Assembly (NCBI GenBank): GCA_905221605.1
Contig: CAJNDS010002458.1
Coordinates: 62,001 to 126,000, forward strand
Direction of reading: 5' to 3'
DNA: 64,000 nt
DNA from: Symbiodinium natans
Lineage: Eukaryota > Sar > Dinophyceae > Suessiales > Symbiodiniaceae
Notes under the pieces: model-generated
The model's database searches: none
Seen by the model: the letters and a program-made list of their open reading frames with translations, nothing else
Told to the model about the DNA's origin: nothing
Translations under genes and position numbers: made by a program
Shown: in pieces, positions 1-10,615 of the stretch
Numbering within the stretch: the first letter of the stretch is position 1
How the letters are laid out: each line of letters begins with the position of its first letter

Positions 1-344
1 AAAAGAGTGCCCCGTAATAGAGGGTTGCTTGGGCTACCAAGACTCAAGGGACTAAAGGAGGGACCCTTACAAGGGACTTAGGGTTATGTAGCGGGCTTCT
101 TAGGTATATAGGGATTATACAAGGTATGTATAGGGGTTATTTAGGGGAAGAAGCTTAATGGTCCCTTCTAGGAGTCCCTCCTTCCACGCCACGTAAAGAC
201 CCTAAACCCCTAAACCACCAAGCCCTAAACATCCCTAAACCCCAAACCCGAAATCCTCAACCCTAAACCGCAGTAAGCCCGAACCCGGAATTCCCTAAGC
301 CCTAAGCGATCCCTCTAAACCCTACTACTATAACCTGAGTCCAG

Positions 345-381
345 GCCGAAGAAGTCGAGAAGCCCGAAAACCAGCGAAAAG
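345..381 (+). CDS. Exon candidate, unknown protein (AEEVEKPENQRK)
   Basis: The segment lies between CCCTAAA repeats upstream and TTTAGGG repeats downstream. It starts after CAG|G and ends before a GT donor, giving the open, charged peptide AEEVEKPENQRK plus one base (phase 1). The composition is exon-like, but the peptide is too short to name a family. Confidence 0.4.
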
Positions 382-788
382 GTCCCGGCTTGGATTTAGA
401 AGCTTCTTATGGTTTAGGGTCTAGGGATTAGGGTAAACCTGACATGTTGGGGGGCCTGAGGACTTTTGCGGTTCTTTCGGTTGTTTTGGGATTGTTTAGG
501 GTGTCATGCTTATGTTTTTCGGGTTAGATGTAGTTTGCAAGAGTCTCCCCCCCCCCCCCCCGAAAGCATTCTTTGTTTGAGGAGCTTCGGATTTATGTTA
601 GGGTTTGCTTTTGCTCCCAAACCCTGAAACCTGAACCCTAACCATCATGACATCAGAGTTTTTTGAACCCTAAACCCTAAACCTTGAACCCCAAACCCTA
701 AACCCTAAACCCTTAACCCTTAACCCTAAAATGGGGGGGGGGGAGAGGGCGGCAGGAGAGGGCTCCGTGCGCTAGATGTGAACTTTGT

Positions 789-871
789 CATAGTGGGATA
801 ACATTTTACATTTTTAAGGGTACTTAAACTCAATAAGAAAAATTCAAATTTTTATTACTATCCCAACTATG
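789..871. mobile_element. Palindromic element, family J
   Basis: It begins catagtgggata and ends tatcccaactatg, so the ends are imperfect inverted repeats. A second copy lies at 59999-60083 and a half copy near 26850-26882. Size and structure suggest a non-autonomous MITE or introner-like element. Confidence 0.6.
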
Positions 872-1136
872 AACCAGTGAAGGCTTCTTCGGATCCCTCC
901 ATCCTCCCGCCTCCCCGCCCCTAAGCCAAACTCCAAAACCCAAAACCCAAAGCCCTAAACCCCAAACCCCAAACCCCAAACCCTAAACCCTAAACCCTAA
1001 ACCCAAAACCCAAAACCCAAAACCCTAAACCCTAAACCCCCACATTCCGAAGCAGTGCTTGGCAGGTGCAAAGCCTGACCGAAGGCCCACGCCTTGGCAT
1101 ACAGGGCTCCACACTTCGGGACTGGGTAGGTAGCCT

Positions 1137-1310
1137 TGAACCTTTTTGGTTATACAGAATCCTACAGGGTGGGGCCCCCTAGTTATAAGTAGAGTTATAA
1201 GGGCCCTAAATTGGGTTATAAGGACCCTAAGTTAGGTTATAAGTCCCTTAACTACAGTTAGTATAGTAAGGGGGCCCCACCCTGTACTCTACATAAAAGG
1301 TTAACCTTTC
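1137..1310. repeat. Long imperfect inverted repeat
   Basis: The left arm contains cctttttggttatacag and cagggtggggcccc; the right arm contains ggggccccaccctg and acataaaaggttaac. The centre repeats the phrase gttataag. It could fold into a hairpin of about 170 nt and looks like another MITE family, but I saw no second copy. Confidence 0.55.
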
Positions 1311-1827
1311 TGGGGCTAGTAGGCTAGGGTATTCAGCCGCCAAGCAGCAGGATGGCTTACACGGTTGAGGGATGATAGGGTTTGCAGTTTAATGGTCCAG
1401 GGTTTAGGGTTTGGGGTTTAGGGTTTGGGGTTTGGGGTTTGGGGCTGAGTTGTAGACCTGACATTTTAGCGGGCTGAGGGCGTCTATGGTTCTTTTGGTG
1501 GCTCTGAACCCTATAGCCCTAAACCCCAAACCCTAATGACAGGGGTTCGGCTCTGGGATTTATAGTCTTTGGGGCCTATAGAGTTCTGACCACCCCCAAA
1601 CGAGCCCCAAACAGTGGCACCTTTAGATTGAGCTTAAGGATTGAGGGTTCTGCTTCAAAGACGAGGAAGGTTACATCTGGGCACTTTTTTTTTTTTTGGG
1701 GGGGGGGGGATGTCTTATGGCTGCCTGGGTTGACACCCGAAGGCCGAAATTCCAAACCCCAAACCCCAAACCCTAAACCCTAAACCCCAAACCCTAAACC
1801 CTAAACCCCCAAAAGCTCCGACCCCAG

Positions 1828-1873
1828 GCAACTTGCGCGATGACGACAGCAGCTTGCAGAAGGCGCGGGCAAG
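1828..1873 (+). CDS. Exon candidate, unknown protein (NLRDDDSSLQKARA)
   Basis: It starts after CAG|G and ends before GT (gtctgt). In phase 2 it reads NLRDDDSSLQKARA with spare bases at both ends. CCCTAAA repeats sit just upstream and TTTAGGG repeats just downstream, the arrangement seen around proven SMC4 exons. Function unknown. Confidence 0.5.
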
Positions 1874-1907
1874 GTCTGTAAGTTTTGCTTTTTTTTAGCC
1901 GATTTGC

Positions 1908-2036
1908 ATCACTTAGGGTTGCGGTTTAGGGTTTAGGGTTCAGGGTTTAGGGTTTAGGGTTTAGGGTTTAGGGTTCAGGGTTCAGGGTTCAGGGTTTAGG
2001 GTTTAGGGTTTAGGGTGTAGGGTTTAGGGTTTAGGG
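1908..2036 (+). repeat. Telomere-type (TTTAGGG)n tract with TTCAGGG variants
   Basis: About 18 heptamers in G-rich orientation, interrupted by TTCAGGG variants. It lies near the 5' end of the intron after the exon candidate at 1828-1873. This is an interstitial tract, not a chromosome end. Confidence 0.9.
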
Positions 2037-2220
2037 GTACATCACGTAATGAAATGACTTTGGTCGGTTTTAGGCTTAGGCTTAGGGTACGTAGGCTTAG
2101 CGGAGCCCGTACACATGATTGCACCTGGCAAATCGCAAAAAAATGGCTGTCTTGCGCAGGCTCTGCTTCTGCCGAGGGCTTAGGGTTTAGGGCTTCATGG
2201 TTATCAGCTGCAGCACAGCT

Positions 2221-2275
2221 GTCGAGAGACAGAGAGAGAGAGAGAGAGAGACAGTGAGAGAGAGACAGAGAACAA
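2221..2275 (+). repeat. (GA)n-rich microsatellite
   Basis: A run of GA dinucleotides with CAG interruptions. The reading frames crossing it are repeat artefacts. Confidence 0.8.
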
Positions 2276-2630
2276 ACACAGAGTCAAGAAAGGCCTCCAG
2301 CCTTTTGGTCTTTACTGGCCGTGCAAGAAGAAGCCATCACGCAGCAAATAACAAAAAAACTGGCAACAAGAAGACGAATGATAGCAACAAAATGAACTGC
2401 ATATTGTAATCACAAGTATCAGTATAGCAAAAACGATGCCACGATGGCCCTAAATGCCAACTTCCGAACACTAAACTGACCCGTAAACCCTGAACCCTAT
2501 ACCCTGAACTCTGAACCCTAAACCCTACCCCTAAACCCTAAACCCCAACCCCAAACCCCAAACCCCAAACCCCAAGCCCTAAGCCCTAAACCCTTAACCC
2601 TTAACCCTTAACCCTTACACCAACCCACAG

Positions 2631-2696
2631 GTTTCCTTTGAGTGTGGTGGCTCGGATGTGTGCTCACAGTCGCGGCTCGGCTGCGAGAGTGTTTCG
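2631..2696 (+). CDS. Exon candidate, Cys-rich unknown peptide
   Basis: It starts after CAG|G and ends before a canonical GTAAC donor. The 22 codons read VSFECGGSDVCSQSR followed by LGCESVS, with four cysteines. CCCTAAA repeats lie directly upstream (2470-2620) and TTTAGGG repeats downstream (2732 on). This is one of the better supported exons of the upstream gene; the family is not recognised. Confidence 0.55.
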
Positions 2697-2831
2697 GTAA
2701 CACCCATTCTACTTCAATCGGCCTATACATTCAGGGTTTAGGGTTTAGGGTTTAGGGTTTAGGGTCTAGGGTTTAGGGTTTAGGGTTTAGGGTTTAGGGT
2801 TCAGGGCTTAGGGGGCTTAGGGCTTAGGGCT

Positions 2832-2950
2832 TCCGAAAATTGGGGGTCTCCGAAGTTAGGGGTGCCTTATTATTTGGGTCCATCTTTTCGAGAATCCTAC
2901 TCTTTGGGGGGGACTATATTACGGTCCCTTACTTTCGTAAACCCCCCGAC
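2832..2950. mobile_element. Palindromic element, family L
   Basis: Shares phrases such as ggggtgccttat and gaatcctactctttgggg with copies at 51914-52010 and 56226-56342 and a fragment near 7318-7382. The outer ends are complementary (cgaaaattgggggt against acccccc). Confidence 0.5.
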
Positions 2951-3351
2951 TTCAATCGGCCTTTACATTATAGTATGGCCATGAATCTACAGGGGCCCAT
3001 TAGGGGAACCGGGCAGGGTTTAGATTTTTTGAACCCCTGCACTAAAGTTCCTGAACCCTAACCCTTATACCATAGGTTTTGAACCCTGATACTACAGTTC
3101 CTAAGCCTTATACAATAGTTCCTAAACCCTTGAGCTCTTAAACTGTTGCCACTAGAGTTTGTAAAACCCTTAATTAACCCTTATACTAGATTTCCTCAAC
3201 CCTTGAATCCTGTAAATCTGAGCCTTTCTACTATAGCTCCTAAACCCTAAACCCTAAACCCTAAACCCTAGTGGCTTACGGCGACATGGCTCTGGTTTGT
3301 GGCAAGGTCTCGGCTCTCGCCGGTCAACAGCGTGCCTCAGCTGCAACTAGG

Positions 3352-3550
3352 GTTAGGGGTTTAGGGGTTTAGGGGTTTAGGGGTTTAGGGGTTTAGGGGT
3401 TTAGGGGTTTAGGGGTTTAGGGGTTTAGGGGTTTAGGGGTTTAGGGGTTTGGGGGTTTGGGGGTTTAGGGGTTTTAGGGGGTTTAGGGGGTTTAGGGGTT
3501 TTAGGGGTTTTGGGGGTTTAGGGGTTGAGGGGTTGAGGGGTTTAGGGGTT
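3352..3550 (+). repeat. (TTTAGGGG)n octamer array
   Basis: Here the unit is mainly the octamer TTTAGGGG rather than the heptamer TTTAGGG, drifting to TTTGGGGG and TTTTAGGGG towards the 3' end. The homogeneity of the first dozen units suggests recent local expansion. Confidence 0.85.
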
Positions 3551-3727
3551 GAGGGAACCTAAACCCCCTACCGGTCGGGGAATTCGAATCTCAGCATTTG
3601 CTTAGGGGCCTAGAACCCTAAACCCTAAACCCTAAACCCTAAGAGGGGGGGTGTAGAAGCTTGGGCTCCCCAAAACCCTCAACCCTCGAAGCTCAGCCCG
3701 AACATCCCCCCCCCCAAAGTCTCCATC

Positions 3728-3818
3728 GTGGGGTTTAGGGTTTAGGGTTTAGGGGTTTAGGGTTTAGGGTTTAGGGTTTAGGGTTTAGGGTTTAGGGTTT
3801 AGGGTTTAGGGTTTAGGG
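3728..3818 (+). repeat. Telomere-type (TTTAGGG)n tract
   Basis: About 12 nearly perfect TTTAGGG heptamers on the + strand. Confidence 0.9.
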
Positions 3819-4373
3819 GCACTCTCAGCAAGTCTTGCGTCTGGACCTGACCCATGCCCTGCAGCCTCACCCGGCCATATACAACTAGGCAGGGCCTTGG
3901 GACATTTTTTACATTCCTTATTGGGTTTAAGAGGATCATATCTAGGCAGATTTTTCAGAGTGCCTTAAGGGCCATCCTAGACAAGTGTTCCAAAAACATG
4001 CGGACCGTAAGCTGGGTGACACATGTGCCCATGTGCCCTACATGCTCTAGCGCAACGAGCATTAGCTTCTGCGCCCCTACAACCCTCAGCCTCGCGAGTT
4101 TGAACCCCTTGAACACCCTACTGGCTCTAAACTGTACACCCTGAACCCACAGTTGCACTGTATTGTAATTCGACAGTAGGTTTTCTGGTGCATATGCACA
4201 CATATACATGTGTATATGTATATATATATATAGAAACATACACACTAGATCAGTCTACCCTAAACGCTACAGAGCTAAGCCCTAAACTCAAACCAAAAAC
4301 CCTCAGCCCTAAGCCCTAAACCCCCAAAACTACCCCTAAACCCTAAACCCTAAACCCCGAAACCCCTAACCAG

Positions 4374-4472
4374 GTGGTGGTGGCCTGTCGTCAGCTGCTT
4401 GGCCCTCTCCATGACCGACTGCCTCCGGCACAGTACATCAGCAACTTCGAAGGCAAAGTACTGGCCGTCAAG
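4374..4472 (+). CDS. Exon candidate, 33 codons, unknown protein
   Basis: It starts after CAG|G and runs 33 open codons, beginning VVVACRQLLGPLHDRL and ending NFEGKVLAVK. The GT donor at its end is formed by the first telomere-type unit (AAG|GTTTAGGG), so the repeat itself supplies the splice site. CCCTAAA repeats lie immediately upstream. The composition is strongly protein-like; the family is not recognised. Confidence 0.6.
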
Positions 4473-4575
4473 GTTTAGGGTTTAGGGTTTAGGGTTTAGG
4501 GTTTAGGGTTTAGGGTTTAGGGTTTAGGGTTTAGGGTTTTAGGGTTTTAGGGTTTAGGGTTTAGGGTTTAGGGGT
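4473..4575 (+). repeat. Telomere-type (TTTAGGG)n tract abutting an exon
   Basis: About 14 TTTAGGG units, two of them TTTTAGGG, starting directly at the presumed splice donor of the exon at 4374-4472. Confidence 0.9.
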
Positions 4576-4660
4576 CGGAAAAATTGCTAATAGTATTCCC
4601 TTATGGTCCCTCTATAAATGTACTAGAATGACCCCGAGAACCCGATTCTAATTCTTAAGG
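4571..4660. mobile_element. Palindromic element, family I
   Basis: Begins ggggtcggaa and contains tattcccttatggtccctctata. Related copies lie at 28927-29018 (same orientation) and 13232-13303 (opposite orientation). Confidence 0.55.
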
Positions 4661-4742
4661 CCCCTATAGTACTGGCCTTAAGGGTTTAGGGTTTAGGGTT
4701 TTAGGGTTTTGGGGTGTAGGGTTTCCGGTGCAGGGTTTAGGG

Positions 4743-4834
4743 CCATGTACCTATATGATAGTTATATACTTGGGCCTGAAAGGGGCTCCTACCTAGCAAT
4801 AGTAGCGTTAGTTCATACGATATAGGTACATGGA
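4743..4834. mobile_element. Palindromic element, family C
   Basis: The ends are ccatgtacctatat and atataggtacatgg, a clean inverted repeat. Other copies: 24588-24683, 42577-42687, 56412-56572 and a fragment at 37302-37350. Confidence 0.7.
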
Positions 4835-5170
4835 CCCCCAGGGTGGGTTGATGCTAAGAAAATTCAATCAAGATGGGGTTTAGGGTTTAGGTTTTGAGTT
4901 TCAAGAAAGTTGTTAACAGACAACAATGTTCCGTACTATTCACATGGTGTCTGAATGCGAAGTTCTTTCTTAACCAGCAATGCAGCGCAATCAAACACCT
5001 TTCCCTTATGGTTCTTTGTTGTGGCTCATTGTGTTTTGTTTTCTTCTGTTACCCTGTCTCATTCACTCTCTCTCTCTCTCTCTCTCTCCCCCTCTACATC
5101 ACATGCATGTGCAAACGTGAGAAGTTAATGTTAGTGTCGAGGTAGCATATCGTAACGTGTTGTACAGATT

Positions 5171-5284
5171 GGGATGCCCCCCCCCCCCCTCCCCCCCTCC
5201 CCCCTATATTAACAGTCCTTAATAGGGATGAGAGTACCCCATTATAATCCTGTTAAGGACTGTTAGCATAAGGGGGAACATCCC
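5171..5284. mobile_element. Palindromic element, family B
   Basis: Starts gggatg with a C-rich left arm and ends agggggaacatccc; the core has acagtccttaataggg and its complement. Other family B copies: 26998-27094, 29181-29275, 34372-34436, 38357-38450, 41913-42010, 49470-49562 and 54661-54962. Confidence 0.7.
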
Positions 5285-5759
5285 AAAATATGCCCAACAA
5301 TACGTGCATGTTCAGTTTACCTAGAAGCATGCAGCATCCCTCTCTAACCCTACGAAGGAGTCTCTTCAAGCGCCACTTCATAAACGGCTTGTTCAAGGCG
5401 AATTCATTCTTCCATTCCAAGCAGCAACCCCAAACCCAAGTCGCTTCCTTCGCCGGCGAGTGTGAGCAATTGAGGCAAGCGAATGGAGGCAACTGGGCAA
5501 GGGACGGTGGAGAGGGCTCAGGCTCTTTGACTCTGTGTGTTGGATTTAGGACTTCGATGTTTTTTGGGAAGCATGGGTTGAGGGTTGAGGTTTAGGGTTT
5601 AGCGTCTTTAAGCTACCATGATATGAAAAATGTCGTAAAAAAGTTAAGGGTCAGGTATCGGGAGACGGACGACCCAATCATCAACCCTACTTCCGATGTT
5701 GTCTGGAAACCGTGGTTGAATTAGAACAACTTTTGAAGTTCTGTGGGCCCGAATTCCCG

Positions 5760-5862
5760 TTGTATTTCTGTTGACCCCCTGATTCCCTTTTGTCAGGGTT
5801 CCGGTTCCCTCATAAGGCCCTTCAAACCAAAAAGGGTACCCTCTTTAATCCTCGGTTTTTCT
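5760..5862. mobile_element. Repeat element, family D
   Basis: Contains ggttccggttccctcataaggccc and then ccaaaaagggtaccct. This phrase recurs at 8739-8832, 37795-37880, 42946-43016, 50565-50655, 54822-54910 and 55461-55562. The arms around a short loop are partly complementary. Confidence 0.55.
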
Positions 5863-5879
5863 TGGGTTTAGCTCTAAAC

Positions 5880-5968
5880 CCCTAAAACCTGAACCCTAAA
5901 CCCTAAACCCTAAACCCTAAACCCTAAACCCTAAACCCTAAACCCTAAACCCTAAACCCTAAACCCTC
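5880..5968 (-). repeat. Telomere-type (CCCTAAA)n tract
   Basis: About 12 CCCTAAA heptamers on the + strand, that is TTTAGGG on the minus strand. Confidence 0.9.
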
Positions 5969-6727
5969 ACTTCAGTATTTACATCTTTAGAGTGCCCCCC
6001 AAAATCCCACCCCAGTAGAGGTGTAGGAGTTGCTTTGCTTCTCCCCCCTAAACCCCAAACCCTAAACCCTAAACCCTAACCCCTAAACCCTAAACCCTAA
6101 ACCCTAAACCCTAAACCTTAAGACCCTAAGCCCTGCAAGTTTTCAGGCTTCGGGCCTAGGCTTGCAGGGATTTTGGGGTTTTGGTGGGCTCGGAGGCGCA
6201 CCTGAAGAAGATGCCCTGCTATCTGAGTCCCCTCAACCCTAAATTCGAAAACCTAAACCCTCAACCCTAAACCCTAAACCCTAAACCCTAAACCCGAGAC
6301 CATAAGACCCTGACGCCCTAGTGTGGAGTTGAGGGTTGAGGGTTCAGGCTTTGGGGGCAAAGAGGTGTCCCTGAACCCTAAGCCCGAATGCGGCTGGACC
6401 TGAGGTGTAGGGAGGTTTTGGGTTTTGGGTTTAGGGTTTAGGGTTTAGGGTTTAGGGTTTAGGGTTCAGGGCTTTCTGGAGGGCTGCGCCTGGCGCACAG
6501 GACCACATGACCTGTTCCGCGGAAATGGCCGCTTGCCCCACGTGGGGGGAGGGGTTGGGGTTGAGTTTAGGGTTTAGGGTTTAGGGGTTGAGGAATCATG
6601 GTTCAGGGTTCAGGGTTCAGGGTTTAGACATTAGAGTTTAGGGTTTAGGGTTCAGGGTTCAATTTAGGGTTCAGTCTGTAGGTTTTAAGGGTTTAGGACT
6701 TAGGGCTCCGGGTTTCCAGGGGTAGTT

Positions 6728-6958
6728 ACATGTTCCCTTAATATGGAGGTTTCCGTGCGTAGGGGTACCCGTTTTGTGGGTCCTTTAAGGGGATTCTACC
6801 TTTGGGGTGTAACAGGGCTACGCCTACGCAGGGAAATACCCAGATGTTCCCTTACCTTCTTGAAAGTGTCCTGAAGTATGGGCCCTGGTGTTGTGGATTC
6901 CAGGTGTGTATACGGGCCCCCCTTCAAGGGCCCATACTAAGGGACCATGTAGCTACCC
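6728..6958. mobile_element. Palindromic element(s), family E
   Basis: Begins ttacatgttcccttaatatgg and ends gggcccatactaagggaccatgtagc. Related copies lie at 18600-18716, 46573-46862, 58702-58842 and 60090-60256, with partial copies at 17120-17233, 42103-42192 and 63894-63945. This copy seems to contain two elements, one inside the other. Confidence 0.55.
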
Positions 6959-8219
6959 TTCGAGTTTACCTGTAACTCTTTTTTCCCACAGTTTAGTGGC
7001 ACATACATCTTCTTGGCGTAGGTCAACAGTCCCGGCCGTGGTTGTCGGTCTATGATTATTCTTACCTATGCAATCCAGTTCCTTGCAAGCCCTAAGCACT
7101 GTAGAACCTGCAAGCTATATACAAACAAAATATCCTTTAGGGTTAGAGGGCCGTTAATCCTCACCCTTACCCTCCTCAAGCCCCCTCAACCCTTAGACCC
7201 TCAATGACAGCAAAACTCGGTGGAGCCCGAAACCTTAAACCCTAAGCCCTAAACCTTAAGCCCCTTGCAGACATCATGCCACAAGTTGAGATATGGGGGG
7301 GGGGGGGTTACGTTGACGATATGAGGGGTACCTTATTGGGGTCCTTATTATAAGGGGATCCTACTGTTTTGGGGTCTATTTCCATCGCAAGCATCGAATC
7401 CGGGGTCCGACCCTCTATTTGTTTTCCTACTTGGGGGGAGATAGCTCGGAATACTCTACTTGCAATTGCTGATCAACTGTGTGGCCTTATCTAGGTTGGC
7501 TTTGGGATGCTTTAGATTTTCCTTTTTCGAGTATACAGGACCCTACATAGAAATATGTTGTTAGGGTTTAAGGGTTCGGGTCTAGGGTGTAGGGTGATTG
7601 CCCATGGACAGGGCATGACAAGTTATCTTCGGAGAACTGAACAACAAACTTGAGGGGTGCGAGCATGCTCTCAAACAGGGCTGCAATGATTTCGGCCATG
7701 AATCGCTGTATTCTAAGCCTGACATAGTCTTAGTAGTAGAGTAGATGACCTTGAACGTTGTTGGGGTATTCTAATCCCTATAAAAACCCCACAGGTTAAC
7801 CTTTAGTTCCCCAATGCTGCTGGACAACTAAGTAATGATTTCGTTTCGACTCACGCCCGAGCATGTTACTGTTGACCATGCAAGTGACAGCCTAGCAGAG
7901 GACGCTCACCTTCACCACCGGATGTCGCAAGATGCTGACCAGCTCAGCCCCCAACCCAACGCACAGTGCTGTAGAATGACCACTGCCATTCCCTTAACAC
8001 CCCTTTAGGTATATGTAGAACACATAACATACATTTTTGCAGACTTCCCCCCCTGCCTGGCTGCAATTCAGTTGCTGTTCGGATGCCTTCGGCGCATTCT
8101 TCTGTGCATCTGACCGCAAAGACCGGCTGAGGGTTTAGGATGCTCGCCCATGAGCAGTGCAGCTTCCTTCGACGCCATAGGTTGAGGATCCCGGTCCGAA
8201 GGTTTAGCCAGAAACCCTT

Positions 8220-8362
8220 ACTTGGAGGTTCATGGTACTTAATAACCCAGTTATGATTGCACTTATACTCCAAATAGAACCATCTTGGGGCACTTAAAGG
8301 GCTTGTAAAGTGGGTTATAAGTACAGGTGTAATTGGGTTATACGTACCATGAACTTCCAAGT
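8220..8362. mobile_element. Palindromic element, family A
   Basis: Terminal inverted repeats acttggaggttcatggtact and tacgtaccatgaacttccaag, with an internal gggttataagtac motif. It is the best-populated family: copies at 10120-10240, 19763-19895, 27550-27670, 31803-32049, 45384-45604, 55579-55731 and 60905-61052. Confidence 0.75.
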
Positions 8363-8738
8363 AAAGCTTGAACCTTAAACCGCCTCCGCAAGCGTGTGGC
8401 TTCTAGTTCTGCAAAACTGCAGCAAGACAGATGGCGCGCTCGTGAGCACGGCAAGATTTGCGAGTTGCAGAACTGTTGTCTTCTTCCCTGCTCCCCCTTG
8501 TCGGCATCGAGCCCCCTGTAATTGTTGGACATCGGTGCCCTTAAACCCTAAACCCTAAACCCTAAACCCTAGCCCCTAAACCCTAAACCCGAAACTCCTT
8601 GAGGGATTGAGTAGTGAAACCCCGGTGGACACTGCCATTCCGTGGTTGCTTTCGAGAAGTGGTGTAGGGTTCATGGCTTAGTAGTTGCTGCAATATTCCC
8701 GAGGAGGCGCATTTTCTACGACACTCTGTAGGCCCTTC

Positions 8739-8832
8739 TTCCCCTCTTTTAGTTTTTTAGGGCTTAGGTTCCTTGAGGGGCCCCTTTAACCCAAAAAGGG
8801 CACCCTTCGTATTCCGGAATTACTCTTGGTCG
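8739..8832. mobile_element. Repeat element, family D
   Basis: Contains ggttccttgaggggccc and ccaaaaagggcaccct, as in the copy at 5760-5862. Confidence 0.5.
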
Positions 8833-9043
8833 AGTTTCTAATAGACATGATCACATCAAGGGGCGAGGTTGCAGTTCCTTTGCCTGAACCGTTTTCCGTT
8901 TGCACCCAACCCACCGACGACAACCCTCCGACGAGGTCATGAGCTCGAATCCTGGACTCTAAACCCTAAACCCGAAACCGAGAGTTTAGGAAGTTTAGGA
9001 ATCCCAAGCTCCTAAACCCTAAACCTTAAACCCTAAACCGCAG

Positions 9044-9070
9044 GGTTTCGTGAGCCCAAAGACTGAAGAG
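9044..9070 (+). CDS. Small exon candidate (GFVSPKTEE)
   Basis: Nine codons between CAG|G and a GC donor (GAG|GCTGTT). CCCTAAA repeats lie upstream and short G-rich repeats downstream. The size matches the microexons of the SMC4 gene in this window. Function unknown. Confidence 0.35.
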
Positions 9071-9492
9071 GCTGTTAGGGTTCAGGGTTGAAACGTGCGC
9101 CCGACAAGGTGCTGAGGGCTACGCCCTCGGGATACTTTACTTACATTCTCTCTCATAGGGCTCCCTAAACCCAAAGCCCGAAACCCCAAACCCCAAACCC
9201 TAAACCCTAAAACCCAAACCTTTGACCCGAAACCCGGGACCCTGAACCTTAACCCCCAGTACCCTAAAGATGTTCAGGACAACTTTCGGAGGCCTTACAG
9301 AGGCCAACCTCGACCATCAGCTGGCGCCATAGGGACCTAGGACTCAGAGTTCTGTAAGCCTAAACCCTAAACCCTAAACCCTAAACCCGAAACCGTAAAC
9401 CCTAAACCCTAAAATATCCTAAACCCTAAGAGATTAGGGTTCACTTTTTCGGGTTCATGGGTTGGGCCCACGTCCATGGCGTGGCAATGCGG

Positions 9493-9551
9493 GCTTAGGG
9501 TTTAGGGTTTAGGGTTTAGGGTTTAGGGTTTAGGGTTTAGGGTTCAGGGTT
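9493..9551 (+). repeat. Telomere-type (TTTAGGG)n tract
   Basis: About eight TTTAGGG units. The stretch before it (9071-9492) contains CCCTAAA tracts and a unique piece near 9250-9345 with an open but unplaced frame. Confidence 0.85.
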
Positions 9552-9640
9552 TAAATTAGGGTTTAGGGTGGGATTTAGTTTCTTCGCCTAAACTCCAACC
9601 CCAAACCAGAAACCCTAAACCCCGTGACTCGATAGCAAAG

Positions 9641-9681
9641 GTCAAGCTCAAAGCGCACAGCGAGATCTCCAGGCGCCAAAG
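9641..9681 (+). CDS. Exon candidate, basic peptide (VKLKAHSEISRRQ)
   Basis: Starts after AAAG|G and ends before a GT donor (gttcag), leaving two bases. It reads VKLKAHSEISRRQ. CCCTAAA-type repeats lie upstream and G-rich repeats downstream. Family unknown. Confidence 0.45.
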
Positions 9682-9946
9682 GTTCAGGGTCTAGGGAGTC
9701 TGAGGGTTTGGGGTTTCAGGGTTTAGACCCTAAACCCTAAACCCTAGACCCTAAACCCTAAACCCCACACCCTAAACCCAAAACCGGGTTTTAGGGTTTT
9801 ATGGGTGTGTTGTTTTAGAATTTTAAGGTTCGAGGGGTTTAGGGTTTAAGGCCAACTTGCAGGTTCGTAAGGGTGGTTTTGACTGGGGTTAGAAGTGGGG
9901 AAGCTATACATCTAGAAATGGTTGGTAACCTTGTTTAGGGTACCCT

Positions 9947-10008
9947 AAACCCTAAACCCTAAACCCTAAACCCTAAACCCTAAACCCTAAACCCTAAACC
10001 CGCAAGCC
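9947..10008 (-). repeat. Telomere-type (CCCTAAA)n tract
   Basis: About nine perfect CCCTAAA units. Between here and 10120 lies unique sequence that could hide one more small exon, and a few TTTAGGG units. Confidence 0.9.
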
Positions 10009-10119
10009 CTAAAGAGCTACCTATGCACCTCGAAGCATAGCTCGTCCAAACCCTACTTACATGGACCTTGGTGTAGGTAAGGTGTTAGGTAACCCAGGGT
10101 TTAGGGTTTAGGGTCCAAT

Positions 10120-10240
10120 ACTTGGAGGTTCATGGTACTTAACAACACAGTCATAACTGTACTTATAACCCAATTATAGTAGCCATATTAGGCTTGTAAG
10201 TGGGTCGTAGTTGATTTATAAGTACCATGAACCTCCAAGT
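10120..10240. mobile_element. Palindromic element, family A
   Basis: Ends acttggaggttcatggtact and agtaccatgaacctccaagt are almost perfect inverted repeats; internal aacccaattata and gggtcgta motifs match other copies. Confidence 0.75.
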
Positions 10241-10615
10241 ACAAAACACAAGCTCACTTTTATGCTGCGCTGGACCCCAGGGTCCATAGAAGAAAGCCCC
10301 AGCTGGAGTAACCCATATGAAACAGGGTTTAGGGTTTAGGGTTTACATTAGCATTGCTGGTGCGTGTAAATAGGGTTCCTTGTTAATATTGGTGAGTGCA
10401 CATATCGGGCGTCCTTTTGGGGCTACAAGGAATATTAACCCTACTTCATATACGATGGGGCTAAAGTGCGTTATTTGGTTGTCTTTCGTTGTCTGTTTAT
10501 AAGTCGATGGCTTAGGGCAAGGTAGCTGAGAAGGGGGACATCACGACGGATTCTTAGGGTTTAGGGTTTAGGGTTGAGGGTTGAGGGTTTAGGGTTCATC
10601 TACTCACACGCAGGT

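Larger units (their letters stand above)
382..1827 (+). other. Intron-like stretch: telomere-type repeats and palindromes
   Basis: No gene is seen here. It contains TTTAGGG and CCCTAAA tracts, a C run near 546-561, a palindromic element at 789-871, a longer inverted repeat at about 1137-1310 and a T/G run near 1685-1710. The part around 1040-1135 is unique sequence with AG and GT dinucleotides but no convincing frame. Confidence 0.5.
2697..4373 (+). other. Intron-like stretch with large telomere-type arrays
   Basis: It holds TTTAGGG tracts at 2732-2812 and 3728-3818, a TTTAGGGG array at 3352-3550, a palindromic element at 2832-2950, CCCTAAA tracts at 3240-3270, 3610-3640 and 4255-4360, and a TA-rich patch near 4200-4232. 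Exon-like unique pieces near 3270-3345 and 3830-3900 have open frames but uncertain boundaries. Confidence 0.5.
4835..9043 (+). other. Long stretch without a confident gene
   Basis: Contents by eye: a CT microsatellite (5066-5092), palindromic elements at 5171-5284, 5760-5862, 6728-6958, 8220-8362 and 8739-8832, CCCTAAA tracts at 5880-5968, 6045-6120 and 8545-8600, and TTTAGGG tracts at 6425-6470 and 6560-6700. Around 5440-5520 a peptide-like frame (SFAGECEQLRQANGG) is open, but its limits are unclear. Confidence 0.45.

Noticed and set aside
7610-7740. Minus-strand peptide-like frame (RFMAEIIAALFESMLAPLK)
   Set aside because: Composition is suggestive, but no acceptor or donor, no neighbours on that strand and no recognised domain.
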